Below, piece after piece: positions 51,895 through 61,927 of a stretch of 64,000 bases of DNA. The position numbers and the translations under genes are program-made. Where the stretch lies: the NCBI GenBank assembly GCA_018713255.1, contig DVFL01000040.1:62001-126000 (forward strand), written 5' to 3'. Source of the stretch: Candidatus Cottocaccamicrobium excrementipullorum. Its GTDB lineage: Bacteria; Bacillota; Clostridia; Lachnospirales; Lachnospiraceae. The number at the start of each line of letters is the position of its first letter. Position 1 is the stretch's first letter. Below the pieces are notes generated by a model. The model had not been told where the DNA came from and searched no databases. It saw nothing but the letters and a program-made list of their open reading frames with translations.

Positions 51895-53003
51895 TGGAAT
51901 ACCAGCACGGAGGAGATATTTATTCTAATCAGGTAAAATGGGATTTTTCAGCAAATGTTAATCCTCTGGGAATGCCGGAAGACGTAAAGGAAGCAGTACG
52001 CCGATCGGCGGAAGAAAGCGGCTGCTATCCGGACAGCCAATGCCGGAAGCTTGTGCAGTCCCTTGCAGCCTATCACCAGGTTCAGGAAGAGATGATTCTC
52101 TGCGGCAACGGAGCGGCAGACTTGATTTTTCAGATCGCCTTTGCCCTGAAGCCTAAAACGGGACTGGTGATGGCCCCCACGTTCTCAGAATACGCCCAGG
52201 CTTTAGCTGCGGCAGAAAGTCAGGTGATGTTTTTCCCGCTGAAGGAGGAAGAAGGGTTTGCTGTTAATCTGGTCAGCCTGAAAGGGTGGGTGGAAGAAAA
52301 GATTGATGAAGGAAACAAGCCGGAAATCTTTTTTCTCTGCAATCCCAATAATCCCACAGGGCTTTTTCTGCCGGCTGAGGAGTTAAACAGTCTGGCAGAA
52401 TTTTTGGAAGAAAAAAAGATCCGACTCATTCTGGATGAATGTTTCGTAGATTTTCTGGAGAATCCGGAGGAAGTCTCTTTGATCCCTTATTTAAGGGAAT
52501 TTCCTCATCTGGTGATTCTTAAGGCCTTTACCAAGCTCTATGCCATGGCCGGCCTGCGCCTTGGGTACATGCTGACGGCGGATCAGGTTCTTTTGGAAAA
52601 AATCTGGAAGACACGTCAGCCGTGGCCGGTATCCACTCCCGCTCAGATGGCGGGCCTTGCAGCCCTGAGCCAGGAGGAGTACCGCTGCCGGACAAAAGAA
52701 ATGATCCGAGATGGACGGAGACAGCTGGCTGCCGGCCTTAGTCAGTTGGGCTTTTTCGTGTTTCCCTCTCAAGGAAATTACCTGTTTTTTCGGGATCAGC
52801 GAAAGGGGATCCAGGAAGGCGCTCTTTACCGGAGCTGCCTGAAGCGGGGGCTGCTAATCCGTTCCTGCGGAAATTATCCTGGGCTTGACGGGAGCTATTA
52901 CCGGGTGTGCGTAAAAGGAAAAGAGGAAAATCAAATTCTTCTCTCTCTTCTGGCAGAAGCGGTAAGCGAGCCGTTCCCTAGCGGACAAAAGGAAGAAGGC
53001 TGA
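51894..53003 (+). CDS. cobD: L-threonine-O-3-phosphate decarboxylase (CobD type) or related aminotransferase
   Basis: This 369-aa PLP enzyme of the histidinol-phosphate aminotransferase fold fits the CobD group, which makes aminopropanol phosphate for the nucleotide loop. Motifs are HGGDIYSNQVKWDFSANVNP near the start, FLCNPNNPTG, LILDECFVDF, and the PLP lysine in LKAFTKLYAMAGLRLGY. Context within the cobalamin locus favours CobD over HisC. The ATG at 51894 overlaps the cbiC stop; AGAGGTGAAGAG is upstream. Confidence 0.92.
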   Translation: MEYQHGGDIYSNQVKWDFSANVNPLGMPEDVKEAVRRSAEESGCYPDSQCRKLVQSLAAYHQVQEEMILCGNGAADLIFQIAFALKPKTGLVMAPTFSEYAQALAAAESQVMFFPLKEEEGFAVNLVSLKGWVEEKIDEGNKPEIFFLCNPNNPTGLFLPAEELNSLAEFLEEKKIRLILDECFVDFLENPEEVSLIPYLREFPHLVILKAFTKLYAMAGLRLGYMLTADQVLLEKIWKTRQPWPVSTPAQMAGLAALSQEEYRCRTKEMIRDGRRQLAAGLSQLGFFVFPSQGNYLFFRDQRKGIQEGALYRSCLKRGLLIRSCGNYPGLDGSYYRVCVKGKEENQILLSLLAEAVSEPFPSGQKEEG

Positions 53004-53006
53004 ACC

Positions 53007-53495
53007 TTAGTTCTGGCTCAGCCGGCTGTTTTGGTATTCTCCGCTTAAGGTAACATCCCTCCCAAACCAGGCAGGAGGAACGAATTTTTGGGCTTCTTCC
53101 AATGAGGGGAACTCTACTTCCGCCAGAATAAGTCCTTCATAGTAACCTTGAAATACGTCCAGTTCTACGGTTAGTCCTTGTTCTAGAGGAGAGAGAAGCA
53201 CAGAAGGTTCTTCCTTCATGGCTTCCGGCAGGGGGATTTTGTACCGTCTTTTGGTGAGAATTCTCCCGTCTGCTTTTTTTAGCAGATGAAGATATGCTTC
53301 TTTTGTCAGGGGAAGATTATATTCTTCTCTTGCCAACAGTCCCTTTCCTTTGTAGGTCAGCCAGTACTGGTCATCTTCTTTTCTTATTCTGACTACCGGT
53401 TCTGTGCACAGATAAGCCTGTTCAATCAGCACGGAAGGGAAGGCGAGAAAGTGCTGGGGCAAATGTTCAATGAGATATTTACGCTCAATTTCCAT
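53007..53495 (-). CDS. CYTH domain protein
   Basis: The 162-aa protein has the CYTH/triphosphate tunnel signature EIERKYLIEHLP at the N-terminus, then VVRIRKEDDQYWLTYKG and ILTKRRYKIPL. Such enzymes act on triphosphates, thiamine triphosphate or polyphosphate; which one is unknown. I chose the ATG at 53495, with AAAGGA upstream, since family members start at this point; an upstream ATG adds nine residues. It is convergent with cobD, 3 bp apart. Confidence 0.88.
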   Translation of the reverse strand: MEIERKYLIEHLPQHFLAFPSVLIEQAYLCTEPVVRIRKEDDQYWLTYKGKGLLAREEYNLPLTKEAYLHLLKKADGRILTKRRYKIPLPEAMKEEPSVLLSPLEQGLTVELDVFQGYYEGLILAEVEFPSLEEAQKFVPPAWFGRDVTLSGEYQNSRLSQN

Positions 53496-53520
53496 AATAA
53501 TTGTCCTTTCGTTTTTCTCC

Positions 53521-53548
53521 ATCTTACCACACAGCCGGGCTCTGTCAA
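53521..53548 (-). promoter_or_regulatory. Promoter of the CYTH gene
   Basis: On the minus strand TTGACA (53543-53548) and TAAGAT (53521-53526) are 16 nt apart. Confidence 0.7.
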
Positions 53549-53616
53549 TGCTGAATCGCCGAAAGAAAAATTTAAGAAGTTTTTATTCTGCCTTGCTTTT
53601 ATGATGAAAAGGTTTA

Positions 53617-53625
53617 TGGTATACT
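53617..53625 (+). promoter_or_regulatory. Extended -10 promoter of the DUF975 gene
   Basis: TGGTATACT with no clear -35. About 140 nt of leader follow before the start codon, with no recognised structure. Confidence 0.5.
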
Positions 53626-53769
53626 TAAGGCGGCTGTGAAAAAATGTCAATTTTTCTTTCTGCGTTGCCGTTCCTTCAAGGAAAAGCGGCTGAGGAAATG
53701 AAAGTCTGAGAAGGAGACTGGTACCGGTGAAGCAGATTGAGCAAAAGAAAAAGATGAGGAGGGAGTAGT

Positions 53770-54600
53770 ATGTGGACAAGAGCCGAACTAAAAAGCCGGG
53801 CTAAAGCTGGTTTGAAACGGTATTACTGGTATGGTTTGCTGGTAAGTTTTGTGGCCGGCATTCTGGGGGCTTCTTCCGGAGGAGGCGGGGCGCTCCCCAG
53901 CTTTTCTGGTTCGCTGGGAGGAAGTTACATGGAAGGGTCAGAGGTTGGCGTGTCAGGCCATGTGACGGCCTATGATATTGGCTTTGCCATGATTTTGCTC
54001 AGTATTATTCTGGCAGTGTGTGCGGCAGTATTCTTGTTTTCCATTTTTGTTTCCAACGTGGTTTACGTAGGAAAGTGCCGTTACTTTACCATCAGTTCTC
54101 TGGAGCAGCAAAACGCTGGCTTTGAAGAGTTGTTTGGCTGCTTTAAGAAGGGCAGATATATGAACGTGGTAAAGATTCAGTTCTTTCGGGGACTGTATGA
54201 ATTCTTGTGGAGCCTTCTGCTGATCATACCAGGAATTGTTAAGCATTACGAATACTACATGGTGCCGTATTTGGCGGCCGAGTATCCGGATATGGACCGG
54301 AAGGAAGTGTTTCGCTTAAGCCGCCAGATGATGGCTGGAAATAAATTTGCCACTTGGGTTTTAGAGCTTTCCTTCATCGGGTGGTATCTGCTGGGGCTTC
54401 TGGCCTGCTGCATCGGCGGGATTTTTGTCAATCCTTATTATGAAGCAACCATGGCTGAGCTTTATCTGAAGCTTCGGGAAGAAAGACTGGGAATCCCCAG
54501 AGGCGGAGTTCACAGCCCGGATAGAGACGGCGCTGTTTATACCCAGAATGCTGAAGGGGGCGGAAGCTGGCAGAATGGTCCGGAAGGAAACCGTTTTTAG
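53770..54600 (+). CDS. DUF975 family membrane protein
   Basis: The 276-aa protein has four or more hydrophobic segments. The DUF975 hallmarks are an N-terminal RAELKSRAKAGLKRYYWYGLLV, the central block ELFGCFKKGRYMNVVKIQFFRGLYEFLWSL with LLIIPGIVKHYEYYMVPYLAAE, and ATMAELYLKLRE. A hydrophilic tail follows. The function is unknown. AGGAGG precedes the ATG. Confidence 0.9.
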   Translation: MWTRAELKSRAKAGLKRYYWYGLLVSFVAGILGASSGGGGALPSFSGSLGGSYMEGSEVGVSGHVTAYDIGFAMILLSIILAVCAAVFLFSIFVSNVVYVGKCRYFTISSLEQQNAGFEELFGCFKKGRYMNVVKIQFFRGLYEFLWSLLLIIPGIVKHYEYYMVPYLAAEYPDMDRKEVFRLSRQMMAGNKFATWVLELSFIGWYLLGLLACCIGGIFVNPYYEATMAELYLKLREERLGIPRGGVHSPDRDGAVYTQNAEGGGSWQNGPEGNRF

Positions 54601-54615
54601 AGAGGAGAATGATCG

Positions 54616-55173
54616 ATGAAAGCAGTTGTATATGCATGTTTGGCAGAGGGACTGGAAGAGGTAGAGTGCCTGGCGGCGGCTGATGTGATGATTCGCTGCG
54701 GTATTCAGGTAAAGTTGGTTTCCATGACGGGAAACAAGGTGGTTACTGGTTCCCATGGCATCCGACTGACGGCGGATCTTTTGTGGGAGGAAAGCGAACC
54801 GGATGAGGCGGACTGCATTTTCCTTCCTGGAGGAATGCCGGGAACGAAACATTTGGCAGCCCATGAGGGTCTGGCTCAGGCTTTGAGAAAGGCAGTAAGC
54901 GAGGACCGCAGAGTGGCGGCGATCTGCGCAGCGCCCAGCGTGCTGGGAGGTCTTGGACTGCTCCAGGGCAAAAAAGCCACCTGTTATCCAGGGTTTGAAG
55001 AATCCTTGATCGGAGCAGAATACACCCATGAGGGAGTGGTGACTGACGGTCTGGTAACCACCGCCCGGGGTTTGGGATACGCTCTGGATCTGGGCCTTGA
55101 AATTGCCGGACTGCTGGTGGGAAGAACTGTGGCTGCCGAGGTAAAGGCGGGAATTCAGTACGACCAGGTGTAA
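54616..55173 (+). CDS. DJ-1/PfpI family protein
   Basis: The 185-aa protein matches the DJ-1 group: LAEGLEEVECLAAADVM, LPGGMPGTKHLAAHEG, the nucleophile-elbow cysteine in VAAICAAPSVLGGLGLL, and VTTARGLGYALDLGLEIAGLL. Members act as glyoxalase, deglycase or stress proteins; the activity here is not known. It lies 15 bp after the DUF975 gene. Confidence 0.93.
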   Translation: MKAVVYACLAEGLEEVECLAAADVMIRCGIQVKLVSMTGNKVVTGSHGIRLTADLLWEESEPDEADCIFLPGGMPGTKHLAAHEGLAQALRKAVSEDRRVAAICAAPSVLGGLGLLQGKKATCYPGFEESLIGAEYTHEGVVTDGLVTTARGLGYALDLGLEIAGLLVGRTVAAEVKAGIQYDQV

Positions 55174-55190
55174 GGACTGACGAGATGAGA

Positions 55191-55238
55191 GAAAAAGACT
55201 GCTCCCGGCGGGAATCATGCCGGCGGGCAGTTTTTTTC
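55191..55238 (+). terminator. Terminator after the DJ-1 family gene
   Basis: A GC-rich interrupted stem (ACTGC...CCGGC with GCCGG...GCAGT) is followed by TTTTTTT. Confidence 0.8.
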
Positions 55239-55331
55239 TCGATGAACCTGGCCAGCACAGCGAATCTCTTTGCTGTAAGCCTTGAATGTGAAAATTTCTG
55301 TGATTTAGGACTGGTATTTGGGAATCAGATA

Positions 55332-55340
55332 TGTTATAGT
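55332..55340 (+). promoter_or_regulatory. Extended -10 promoter of tig
   Basis: TGTTATAGT, 68 nt before the tig start codon. The -35 is weak. Confidence 0.5.
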
Positions 55341-55407
55341 ATTAAACTGAAGTGTAACGCCCAGTGCTAAGGCGGTTCACAGATAGATTTAAGGAGGAAC
55401 CCATAAA

Positions 55408-56694
55408 ATGAGTTTACAAGTAGAAAAGTTAGAGAAGAACATGGCGAAGCTGACGGTTGAGGTTTCTGCCGAGCAGTTTGAGGCCTGCATTCAGGACGCA
55501 TATAAGAAGAATAAAAACCGGTTTGTGATTCCTGGTTTCCGTAAGGGCAAGGCTCCCTTGACCATGATCGAGAAGATGTACGGTGCTGCAGTATTTTATG
55601 AAGATGCTGCCGATGAGGCGATTAACCAGACTTATGCTGACGCGATGAAGGAAAGCCAGCTGGAGATTGTATCCAGACCGGAAGTTTCCATTGAGCAGAT
55701 TGAGAAGGGCAAGCCTTTCATTTATACGGCTACTGTTGCAGTTAAGCCTGAAGTAACCTTAGGCCAGTATAAGGGCGTTGAGGTAGAGAAGGCATCTGAG
55801 GAAGTTACTGACGAGGATGTTTCCGCCGAGTTGGTTAAGGTTCAGGATCAGAATTCCAGACTGGTTACCATTGAAGATCGTCCAGTGGAGGACGGCGACC
55901 AGACTGTTATTGACTTTAAGGGATTTGTGGACGGCGCTCCTTTTGAGGGCGGCGAGGCTCAGGATTATCCGCTGACCATTGGATCTCATTCCTTCATTGA
56001 CACCTTTGAGGAGCAGCTGATCGGCAAGAACATTGGCGAAGAGTGCGAAGTGAATGTGACCTTCCCAGAAGAGTATCATGCAGCTAACCTGGCTGGAAAG
56101 CCTGCTGTATTTAAGGTAACGGTTAAGGAGATCAAGAAGAAAGAGCTTCCTGAATTAAACGATGAGTTTGCCAGCGAGGTTTCTGATTTTGAGACTCTGG
56201 ACGAGTACAAGGCAGATATCCGGGCTAAGTTAGAAGAGAAGAAGAAGAAAGAAGCTGCTTCTCAGAATGAGGACAAGGTAGTTGAGGCGGTAGTTGCCAA
56301 TGCTTCCATGGATATTCCGGAGCCTATGATCAACAGCCAGGTGGAGAATATGCTTCAGGATTATGCACGCCGGATGCAGAGCCAGGGCATTTCTCTGGAT
56401 GATTACATGAAGTATACCGGCCTTACGCTGGACGGATTAAAGGAACAGCTGAAGCCTCAGGCTCTTCGGAGAATTCAGACCAGACTGGTTCTGGAGGCTG
56501 TTGTTAAGGCTGAGAATATTCAGATTTCCGATGAGAAGCTGGATGAAGAATTAAAGAAGATGGCAGACGCCTATAAGATGGAAGTAGAAAAGCTGAAAGA
56601 GTACATGGGCGAGAATGAAAAGAACCAGATGAAGCAGGATCTGGCAGTTCAGGCAGCTGTAGATTTCCTGGTTGAGCAGGCTAAACTGGTTTAA
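55408..56694 (+). CDS. tig: Trigger factor (ribosome-associated chaperone and prolyl isomerase)
   Basis: Trigger factor binds at the ribosome exit tunnel. The 428-aa protein has the ribosome-binding loop GFRKGKAP near residue 45, the FKBP-type PPIase domain (about 150-240: [21 protein letters not shown]), and a helical C-terminal domain. AAGGAGG precedes the ATG. It begins the tig-clpP-clpX-lon-ysxC group. Confidence 0.97.
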   Translation: MSLQVEKLEKNMAKLTVEVSAEQFEACIQDAYKKNKNRFVIPGFRKGKAPLTMIEKMYGAAVFYEDAADEAINQTYADAMKESQLEIVSRPEVSIEQIEKGKPFIYTATVAVKPEVTLGQYKGVEVEKASEEVTDEDVSAELVKVQDQNSRLVTIEDRPVEDGDQTVIDFKGFVDGAPFEGGEAQDYPLTIGSHSFIDTFEEQLIGKNIGEECEVNVTFPEEYHAANLAGKPAVFKVTVKEIKKKELPELNDEFASEVSDFETLDEYKADIRAKLEEKKKKEAASQNEDKVVEAVVANASMDIPEPMINSQVENMLQDYARRMQSQGISLDDYMKYTGLTLDGLKEQLKPQALRRIQTRLVLEAVVKAENIQISDEKLDEELKKMADAYKMEVEKLKEYMGENEKNQMKQDLAVQAAVDFLVEQAKLV

Positions 56695-56707
56695 TCTATT
56701 TAGGAAA

Positions 56708-56732
56708 AGCCGCCGGATTTCTTCCGGCGGCT
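56708..56732 (+). terminator. Strong hairpin between tig and clpP
   Basis: A perfect 10-bp GC-rich stem (56708-56717 with 56723-56732) with a 5-nt loop is followed by TGTATTTGG rather than a T run. It may be a partial terminator or a processing/stability element. Confidence 0.5.
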
Positions 56733-56755
56733 GTATTTGGAAAGGAGAGATTTCC

Positions 56756-57337
56756 ATGAGTTTAGTACCTTATGTTATTGAATCCACCAGCAGGGGAGAG
56801 CGTTCTTACGATATCTATTCCCGGCTGCTGAAGGATCGGATTATTTTCTTGGGAGAAGAGGTTACAGATGTATCGGCGAGCCTTGTAGTGGCTCAGCTTC
56901 TTTTCCTGGAGTCCGAGGATCCCAACAAGGACATTTCTCTGTACATCAATAGTCCTGGCGGTTCTGTTTCCGCCGGTCTTGCGATTTATGATACCATGAA
57001 TTATATTAAGTGCGATGTATCCACCATTTGTATCGGCATGGCGGCCAGCATGGGAGCTTTCCTTCTGGCCGGCGGCGCCAAGGGAAAACGTATGGCTCTG
57101 CCTAATGCCGATGTGATGATTCATCAGCCTTCAGGCGGCGCCCAGGGCCAGGCTACGGAAATTAAGATCGTGGCGGAGAAGATTTTGAAGACCAGAAAGA
57201 AATTAAATGAAATTCTGGCAGCAAATACAGGCCAGCCTCTTGAAGTGATTGAGCGGGATACGGAGAGAGACAACTACATGACTGCCGAGGAAGCCATGGC
57301 TTATGGCCTGATCGATAAAGTAATCACCAGACGCTGA
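56756..57337 (+). CDS. clpP: ATP-dependent Clp protease proteolytic subunit
   Basis: ClpP forms the barrel protease used with ClpX. The 193-aa protein has Ser98 in [11 protein letters not shown] and His123 in [13 protein letters not shown], positions matching B. subtilis ClpP. The ATG at 56756 follows AAGGAGAG; the longer frame from 56672 runs back into tig. Confidence 0.97.
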   Translation: MSLVPYVIESTSRGERSYDIYSRLLKDRIIFLGEEVTDVSASLVVAQLLFLESEDPNKDISLYINSPGGSVSAGLAIYDTMNYIKCDVSTICIGMAASMGAFLLAGGAKGKRMALPNADVMIHQPSGGAQGQATEIKIVAEKILKTRKKLNEILAANTGQPLEVIERDTERDNYMTAEEAMAYGLIDKVITRR

Positions 57338-57361
57338 TGCTGGTAGAAACGAGGTGGATAT

Positions 57362-58669
57362 ATGCCGGTCAGAACAGATGACAGGGTCAGATGCTCTTTC
57401 TGCGGAAAAACCCAGGATCAGGTGCGCAAGCTGATTGCCGGATCCAATAATGTATTTATCTGCGACGAATGCATTGAGCTCTGCTCGGAGATTTTGGAAG
57501 AGGAATTTGCAGACGCCCAGGAGGAAGAGAATTCTTCTGCCTTCAGTGACATCAATCTGATGAAGCCCAAGGAAATCAAGGCTTTTTTGGATGAATATGT
57601 GATCGGACAGGACGAAGCCAAGAAGGTTTTGGCAGTAGCTGTTTATAATCATTACAAGCGGGTAACCACATCCAAGCACATTGACATGGATCTTGCTAAG
57701 AGCAATATCTTAATGCTTGGTCCCACTGGTTCGGGAAAGACGTATCTTGCGCAGACCCTGGCCAAGATTTTAAATGTGCCTTTCGCCATTGCAGATGCCA
57801 CTGCATTAACTGAGGCAGGTTATGTAGGCGAGGATGTGGAGAATATTCTGTTAAAGCTGATTCAGGCGGCAGATTATGATATCAGCAAAGCGGAATACGG
57901 AATTATTTACATTGATGAGATTGACAAAATCACGAAAAAGTCGGAGAATGTTTCGATTACCCGGGATGTTTCTGGAGAAGGCGTTCAGCAGGCTTTGTTA
58001 AAGATTCTGGAGGGAACAGTAGCCAGCGTACCGCCCCAGGGCGGGCGTAAGCATCCTCATCAGGAACTTCTGCAGATTGATACGACGAATATTCTGTTCA
58101 TCTGCGGAGGGGCCTTTGACGGGCTGGAAAAGATCGTGGAGCAGCGGTTAAATGCCGGGTCCATCGGCTTTAATGCCCCTATTGTGGACAAAAATGAACT
58201 GGATATTGACGCCCTTCTTCATCAGGTTCTCCCTCAGGATTTGACCAAGTTCGGCCTGATCCCAGAGTTTATCGGACGTGTTCCGGTTACAGTATCGTTA
58301 AATATGCTGGATAAAAATACTTTGGTGCAGATTCTTTCTAAGCCCAAGAACGCGTTAACGAAACAGTATCAGAAGCTGTTTGAGCTGGATGATGTTAAGC
58401 TGGAATTTACGGATGATGCGCTGATGGCAGTGGCGGAACTGGCGGCAGAGCGGAAAACCGGCGCCAGAGGACTCCGGTCCATTCTGGAGAAGGTGATGAA
58501 CGAGCTGATGTATGAGATTCCCTCAGATGATACCATTGGAATTGTAACCATCACCAGAGATGTGATTGAAGGAAAGGGAGAGCCGGAGATTGTTTATCGG
58601 GATACGGCGGTTCCCAGTGTTAATTCTTCCAGAAGACTGAGAAAAGATCAGCCGGGAGAAATTGCATAA
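57362..58669 (+). CDS. clpX: ATP-dependent Clp protease ATP-binding subunit ClpX
   Basis: ClpX unfolds substrates for ClpP. The 435-aa protein has the N-terminal zinc finger ([11 protein letters not shown]... CDECIELC), Walker A GPTGSGKT near residue 120, Walker [11 protein letters not shown], and the IGF-type loop (IGFNAP) that docks on ClpP. It lies 24 bp after clpP. Confidence 0.97.
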   Translation: MPVRTDDRVRCSFCGKTQDQVRKLIAGSNNVFICDECIELCSEILEEEFADAQEEENSSAFSDINLMKPKEIKAFLDEYVIGQDEAKKVLAVAVYNHYKRVTTSKHIDMDLAKSNILMLGPTGSGKTYLAQTLAKILNVPFAIADATALTEAGYVGEDVENILLKLIQAADYDISKAEYGIIYIDEIDKITKKSENVSITRDVSGEGVQQALLKILEGTVASVPPQGGRKHPHQELLQIDTTNILFICGGAFDGLEKIVEQRLNAGSIGFNAPIVDKNELDIDALLHQVLPQDLTKFGLIPEFIGRVPVTVSLNMLDKNTLVQILSKPKNALTKQYQKLFELDDVKLEFTDDALMAVAELAAERKTGARGLRSILEKVMNELMYEIPSDDTIGIVTITRDVIEGKGEPEIVYRDTAVPSVNSSRRLRKDQPGEIA

Positions 58670-58681
58670 TCGATTTACAGC

Positions 58682-58719
58682 GGAGCTGTCGCAGGATGCT
58701 GTTTGCGGCAGCTCCTTTT
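58682..58719 (+). terminator. Terminator between clpX and lon
   Basis: A 12-bp stem (58682-58693 with 58704-58715, one G-U) with a 10-nt loop is followed by TTTT. Confidence 0.75.
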
Positions 58720-58738
58720 GTATCAACGGAGGTTTACT

Positions 58739-61078
58739 ATGGAGCAGAACAGAGAAAGACTGCCGGCCATTGCCCTGAGAGGGCTGACGGTGCTGCCAGA
58801 GATGATGATTCACTTTGATGTTAGCCGTGCGAAGTCTGCGGCGGCACTGGAAAAGGCCATGGTGGAAGATCAGAAGGTTTTTCTCATTACCCAGCGCCAG
58901 GCAGATGTAATGGAGCCAGAGCAGAAGGACTTGTATCAAATCGGCTGCGTGGCCTCTGTGCGTCAGCTGGTAAAGATGCCTGACGGCGTAGTGCGGGTTA
59001 TGGTAGAGGGCTTGAATCGGGCGGAGCTTACAGAACTTTTGGATGATGGCTCTTATTTAACGGCGGAGGTGGAGATCATTCCTCCGGGCTCTCAGCTGGA
59101 GAATCTGGATTACGTTGCCGCAGAAGCCATGATCCGCATTGTTCGGGACAAATTGGAAGGGTATGGAAGGATTCACGCGCGGCTGATGAAGGAAATCCTT
59201 CCCAATCTGCTGATGATTACGGATCTTGAGGAGCTGCTGGACCAGACGGCGATTCAGCTTCCCTGGGACTACACTGTGCGTCAGCAGGTTTTGGAAAGCG
59301 TGTATCTTACCATTCGCTACGAACACATTATTCACAGCCTGGTGACGGAGATTCAGGTTGCCAGAATCAAGCAGGATTTTCAGGCCAAGGTAAAGGCGGC
59401 CATTGATAAAAACCAGAAAGAATATATTCTCAGAGAGCAGCTTCGGATTATTCGCCAGGAACTGGGAGAAGAAAACGTGGTATCTGATGCAGATGAATAC
59501 CAGAAGCAGGTAAAAGCCTTGAAGGCGGACCGGGAAGTAAAGGAGAAGCTTTTAAAAGAGATTGACCGGCTGAAGGGCCTTCCTGGAGGAAGCCAGGAGG
59601 GGAACGTGATTCGTACTTATATTGAGACCCTTCTTGAACTTCCCTGGAAAAAGGTGTCTAAGGATAACAACGATATCCGTCATGCAGAAGAAATTTTAAA
59701 TGAAGATCATTACGGTCTGGAGAAGGTAAAAGAGAGAATTTTGGAGTATCTGGCAGTGCGGGCACTGACAGACAAGGGAACCAGCCCCATTCTCTGCCTG
59801 GTAGGCCCTCCAGGAACTGGAAAAACCTCCATTGCCCGGTCTATGGCCAGAGCGTTAAATAAGAAATACGTCCGCATCAGCCTGGGAGGCATTCGGGATG
59901 AAGCTGAAATCCGGGGCCATCGGAAAACTTATGTGGGCGCCATGCCCGGACGGCTGGTGGACGGCCTGCGTCAGGCTGGTGTGGCTAATCCTTTGATGCT
60001 GCTGGATGAGATTGATAAGGTGAGCAGCGATTACAAAGGGGATACATCGTCGGCGCTGTTAGAGGTTTTGGACGGAGAGCAGAATTACCGTTTCCGGGAT
60101 CATTATGTGGAGCTGCCGATTGATCTTTCACAGGTAATGTTTATCGCTACGGCCAATACGACCCAGACGATTCCTGGACCGCTTCTTGACCGAATGGAAA
60201 TCATTGAAGTAAACAGTTATACAGAAAATGAGAAGTTCCATATTGCCAAGGATTATTTGGTGAAAAAGCAGCTGGAAAAGAACGGCCTTTCCAAGGAGCA
60301 GCTTACTTTCTCGGATAAGGCACTGGAGAAGATTATTCATAATTATACCAGAGAAGCAGGAGTAAGAAATCTGGAGCGGCGGATCGGCGATGTGTGCCGG
60401 AAGGCAGCCAGAGAATTCCTGGAGAACAAGCGCAAGGTTCTCAGGGTAACAGAAGGAAATCTGGAAAAATACCTGGGAAAAGAACGGGTTACCTTTGAGG
60501 AGGCCAATGAGGAAGACCAGGTGGGCATTGTACGGGGCTTAGCATGGACCAGTGTAGGCGGCGATACCCTGCAGATTGAAGTAAATGTTATGCCGGGAAA
60601 AGGAAATTTAAAGCTCACAGGTCAGATGGGCGATGTGATGAAGGAGTCGGCTCAGACAGCCCTGACTTATGTGCGGAGCGTTTGCCCCAGCTATCAAGTG
60701 CCGGATGATTATTTTGAAAACCACGATATTCATATCCATATTCCTGAAGGAGCGGTGCCCAAGGATGGTCCTTCTGCAGGCATCACCATGGCGACAGCGA
60801 TGCTTTCTGCTGTCACAGGAAAGAAAGTGCTGGCTAAGGTAGCCATGACGGGAGAAATCACTTTGCGGGGAAGAGTGCTTCCCATCGGAGGTCTTAAGGA
60901 AAAAATTCTGGCGGCAAAGATGGCGCATATTCAGAAGGTACTGGTTCCAGAAAAGAACCGGCCGGATATCAGCGAGCTGTCCAAAGAGATCACCAGGGGA
61001 TTGGAAATTGTATATGTGAAAACCATGGAAGATGTGTTGGCTCAGGCTTTTGCGCCGGAGAATCAGGAACAGGCCTGA
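58739..61078 (+). CDS. lon: ATP-dependent protease Lon (LonA)
   Basis: Lon degrades damaged and regulatory proteins. The 779-aa protein has an N-terminal substrate domain ([22 protein letters not shown]), the AAA+ module with [13 protein letters not shown] near residue 357, and the protease domain with the catalytic serine in [14 protein letters not shown] near residue 679. The ATG at 58739 follows GGAGG. No transmembrane insert is seen, so it is the soluble LonA type. Confidence 0.97.
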   Translation: MEQNRERLPAIALRGLTVLPEMMIHFDVSRAKSAAALEKAMVEDQKVFLITQRQADVMEPEQKDLYQIGCVASVRQLVKMPDGVVRVMVEGLNRAELTELLDDGSYLTAEVEIIPPGSQLENLDYVAAEAMIRIVRDKLEGYGRIHARLMKEILPNLLMITDLEELLDQTAIQLPWDYTVRQQVLESVYLTIRYEHIIHSLVTEIQVARIKQDFQAKVKAAIDKNQKEYILREQLRIIRQELGEENVVSDADEYQKQVKALKADREVKEKLLKEIDRLKGLPGGSQEGNVIRTYIETLLELPWKKVSKDNNDIRHAEEILNEDHYGLEKVKERILEYLAVRALTDKGTSPILCLVGPPGTGKTSIARSMARALNKKYVRISLGGIRDEAEIRGHRKTYVGAMPGRLVDGLRQAGVANPLMLLDEIDKVSSDYKGDTSSALLEVLDGEQNYRFRDHYVELPIDLSQVMFIATANTTQTIPGPLLDRMEIIEVNSYTENEKFHIAKDYLVKKQLEKNGLSKEQLTFSDKALEKIIHNYTREAGVRNLERRIGDVCRKAAREFLENKRKVLRVTEGNLEKYLGKERVTFEEANEEDQVGIVRGLAWTSVGGDTLQIEVNVMPGKGNLKLTGQMGDVMKESAQTALTYVRSVCPSYQVPDDYFENHDIHIHIPEGAVPKDGPSAGITMATAMLSAVTGKKVLAKVAMTGEITLRGRVLPIGGLKEKILAAKMAHIQKVLVPEKNRPDISELSKEITRGLEIVYVKTMEDVLAQAFAPENQEQA

Positions 61079-61098
61079 GGGAAAGAAAGAGGGAAACT

Positions 61099-61713
61099 AT
61101 GATCATAAAAAAAGCAGAACTGGAGAGGGTCTGCGGCATTACCAGCAAGCTTCCGGACAACAGCCTGCCGGAGGTTGCCTTTGCCGGAAAATCTAATGTG
61201 GGAAAGTCCTCCATGATCAACGCGCTGATGAATCGGAAGTCTCTGGCCAGGACCTCTTCCCAGCCGGGAAAGACTCAGACCATCAATTTTTACTGTATCA
61301 ACGATCAGCTGTATTTTGTGGATCTTCCTGGCTACGGCTATGCCAAGGTTTCCGTGGAAGAGAAAGCAAAATGGGGAAAAATGATTGAGCGGTATTTGAG
61401 AACCTCGAAGATGCTGAAGGCAGTATTTCTGCTGATTGATATCCGCCATGATCCGTCAGCAAATGATCGGATGATGTATGAGTGGATTGTGCATAATGGT
61501 TATCGGCCGGTAATTATCGCCACTAAGCTGGATAAACTGAAGCGGAGCCAGGTGGCCCGCCAGGTGAAAGCGGTGCGTCAGGGGCTGGGAATGGAGAAAG
61601 AAGATGTGCTGATTCCTTTCTCCGCAGAAACGAAACAGGGCCGGGATGAGATCCTGGACCTGATAGAAGAAATGACTGGCCTTAGCCAGGCGGAAATTTC
61701 TTCTATGGATTAA
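61099..61713 (+). CDS. ysxC: Ribosome biogenesis GTPase YsxC/EngB
   Basis: This essential GTPase helps assemble the 50S subunit. The 204-aa protein has G1 AGKSNVGKSSMINAL, G3 VDLPGYGYAKV and G4 ATKLDKL. It follows lon by 20 bp, the usual Firmicutes order. Its stop codon overlaps the end of a convergent small gene by 11 bp. Confidence 0.96.
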   Translation: MIIKKAELERVCGITSKLPDNSLPEVAFAGKSNVGKSSMINALMNRKSLARTSSQPGKTQTINFYCINDQLYFVDLPGYGYAKVSVEEKAKWGKMIERYLRTSKMLKAVFLLIDIRHDPSANDRMMYEWIVHNGYRPVIIATKLDKLKRSQVARQVKAVRQGLGMEKEDVLIPFSAETKQGRDEILDLIEEMTGLSQAEISSMD

Positions 61714-61927
61714 GGGAAGACTCCTTTTTCTCTGGAGAAGGCTCCGGAGAAAAGGGAGTCTTTCTGGCTAAATCCCTGATTTTAAGCCGAGCCAGAGATT
61801 TTATTACCTGAAAAATCAGCGCCAGCAATACGGCAGGAAGATAAAACTTGAACCAGATTTTTCGCTTCAGCCGCCGGGCGGCTTTCGGATCCCCAGACAA
61901 GTAGGGGTAAAGAGCGCTAAGTTTCAT
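61703..61927 (-). CDS. Small single-pass membrane protein
   Basis: The 74-aa protein has a basic N-terminal half (DPKAARRLKRKIWFKFY), one hydrophobic helix (LPAVLLALIFQVIKSL) and a charged C-tail. I do not recognise the family. The ATG at 61927 has GGAGGA 7 nt upstream and overlaps the end of the DUF4364 gene, which argues that it is real. Its 3' third also encodes the ysxC terminator stem. Confidence 0.6.
   Translation of the reverse strand: MKLSALYPYLSGDPKAARRLKRKIWFKFYLPAVLLALIFQVIKSLARLKIRDLARKTPFSPEPSPEKKESSLNP
61717..61762 (+). terminator. Terminator of ysxC inside the convergent small gene
   Basis: A 16-bp stem (61717-61732 with 61747-61762, one G-U) is followed by a short T run. It lies inside the coding sequence on the opposite strand. 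Confidence 0.7.
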
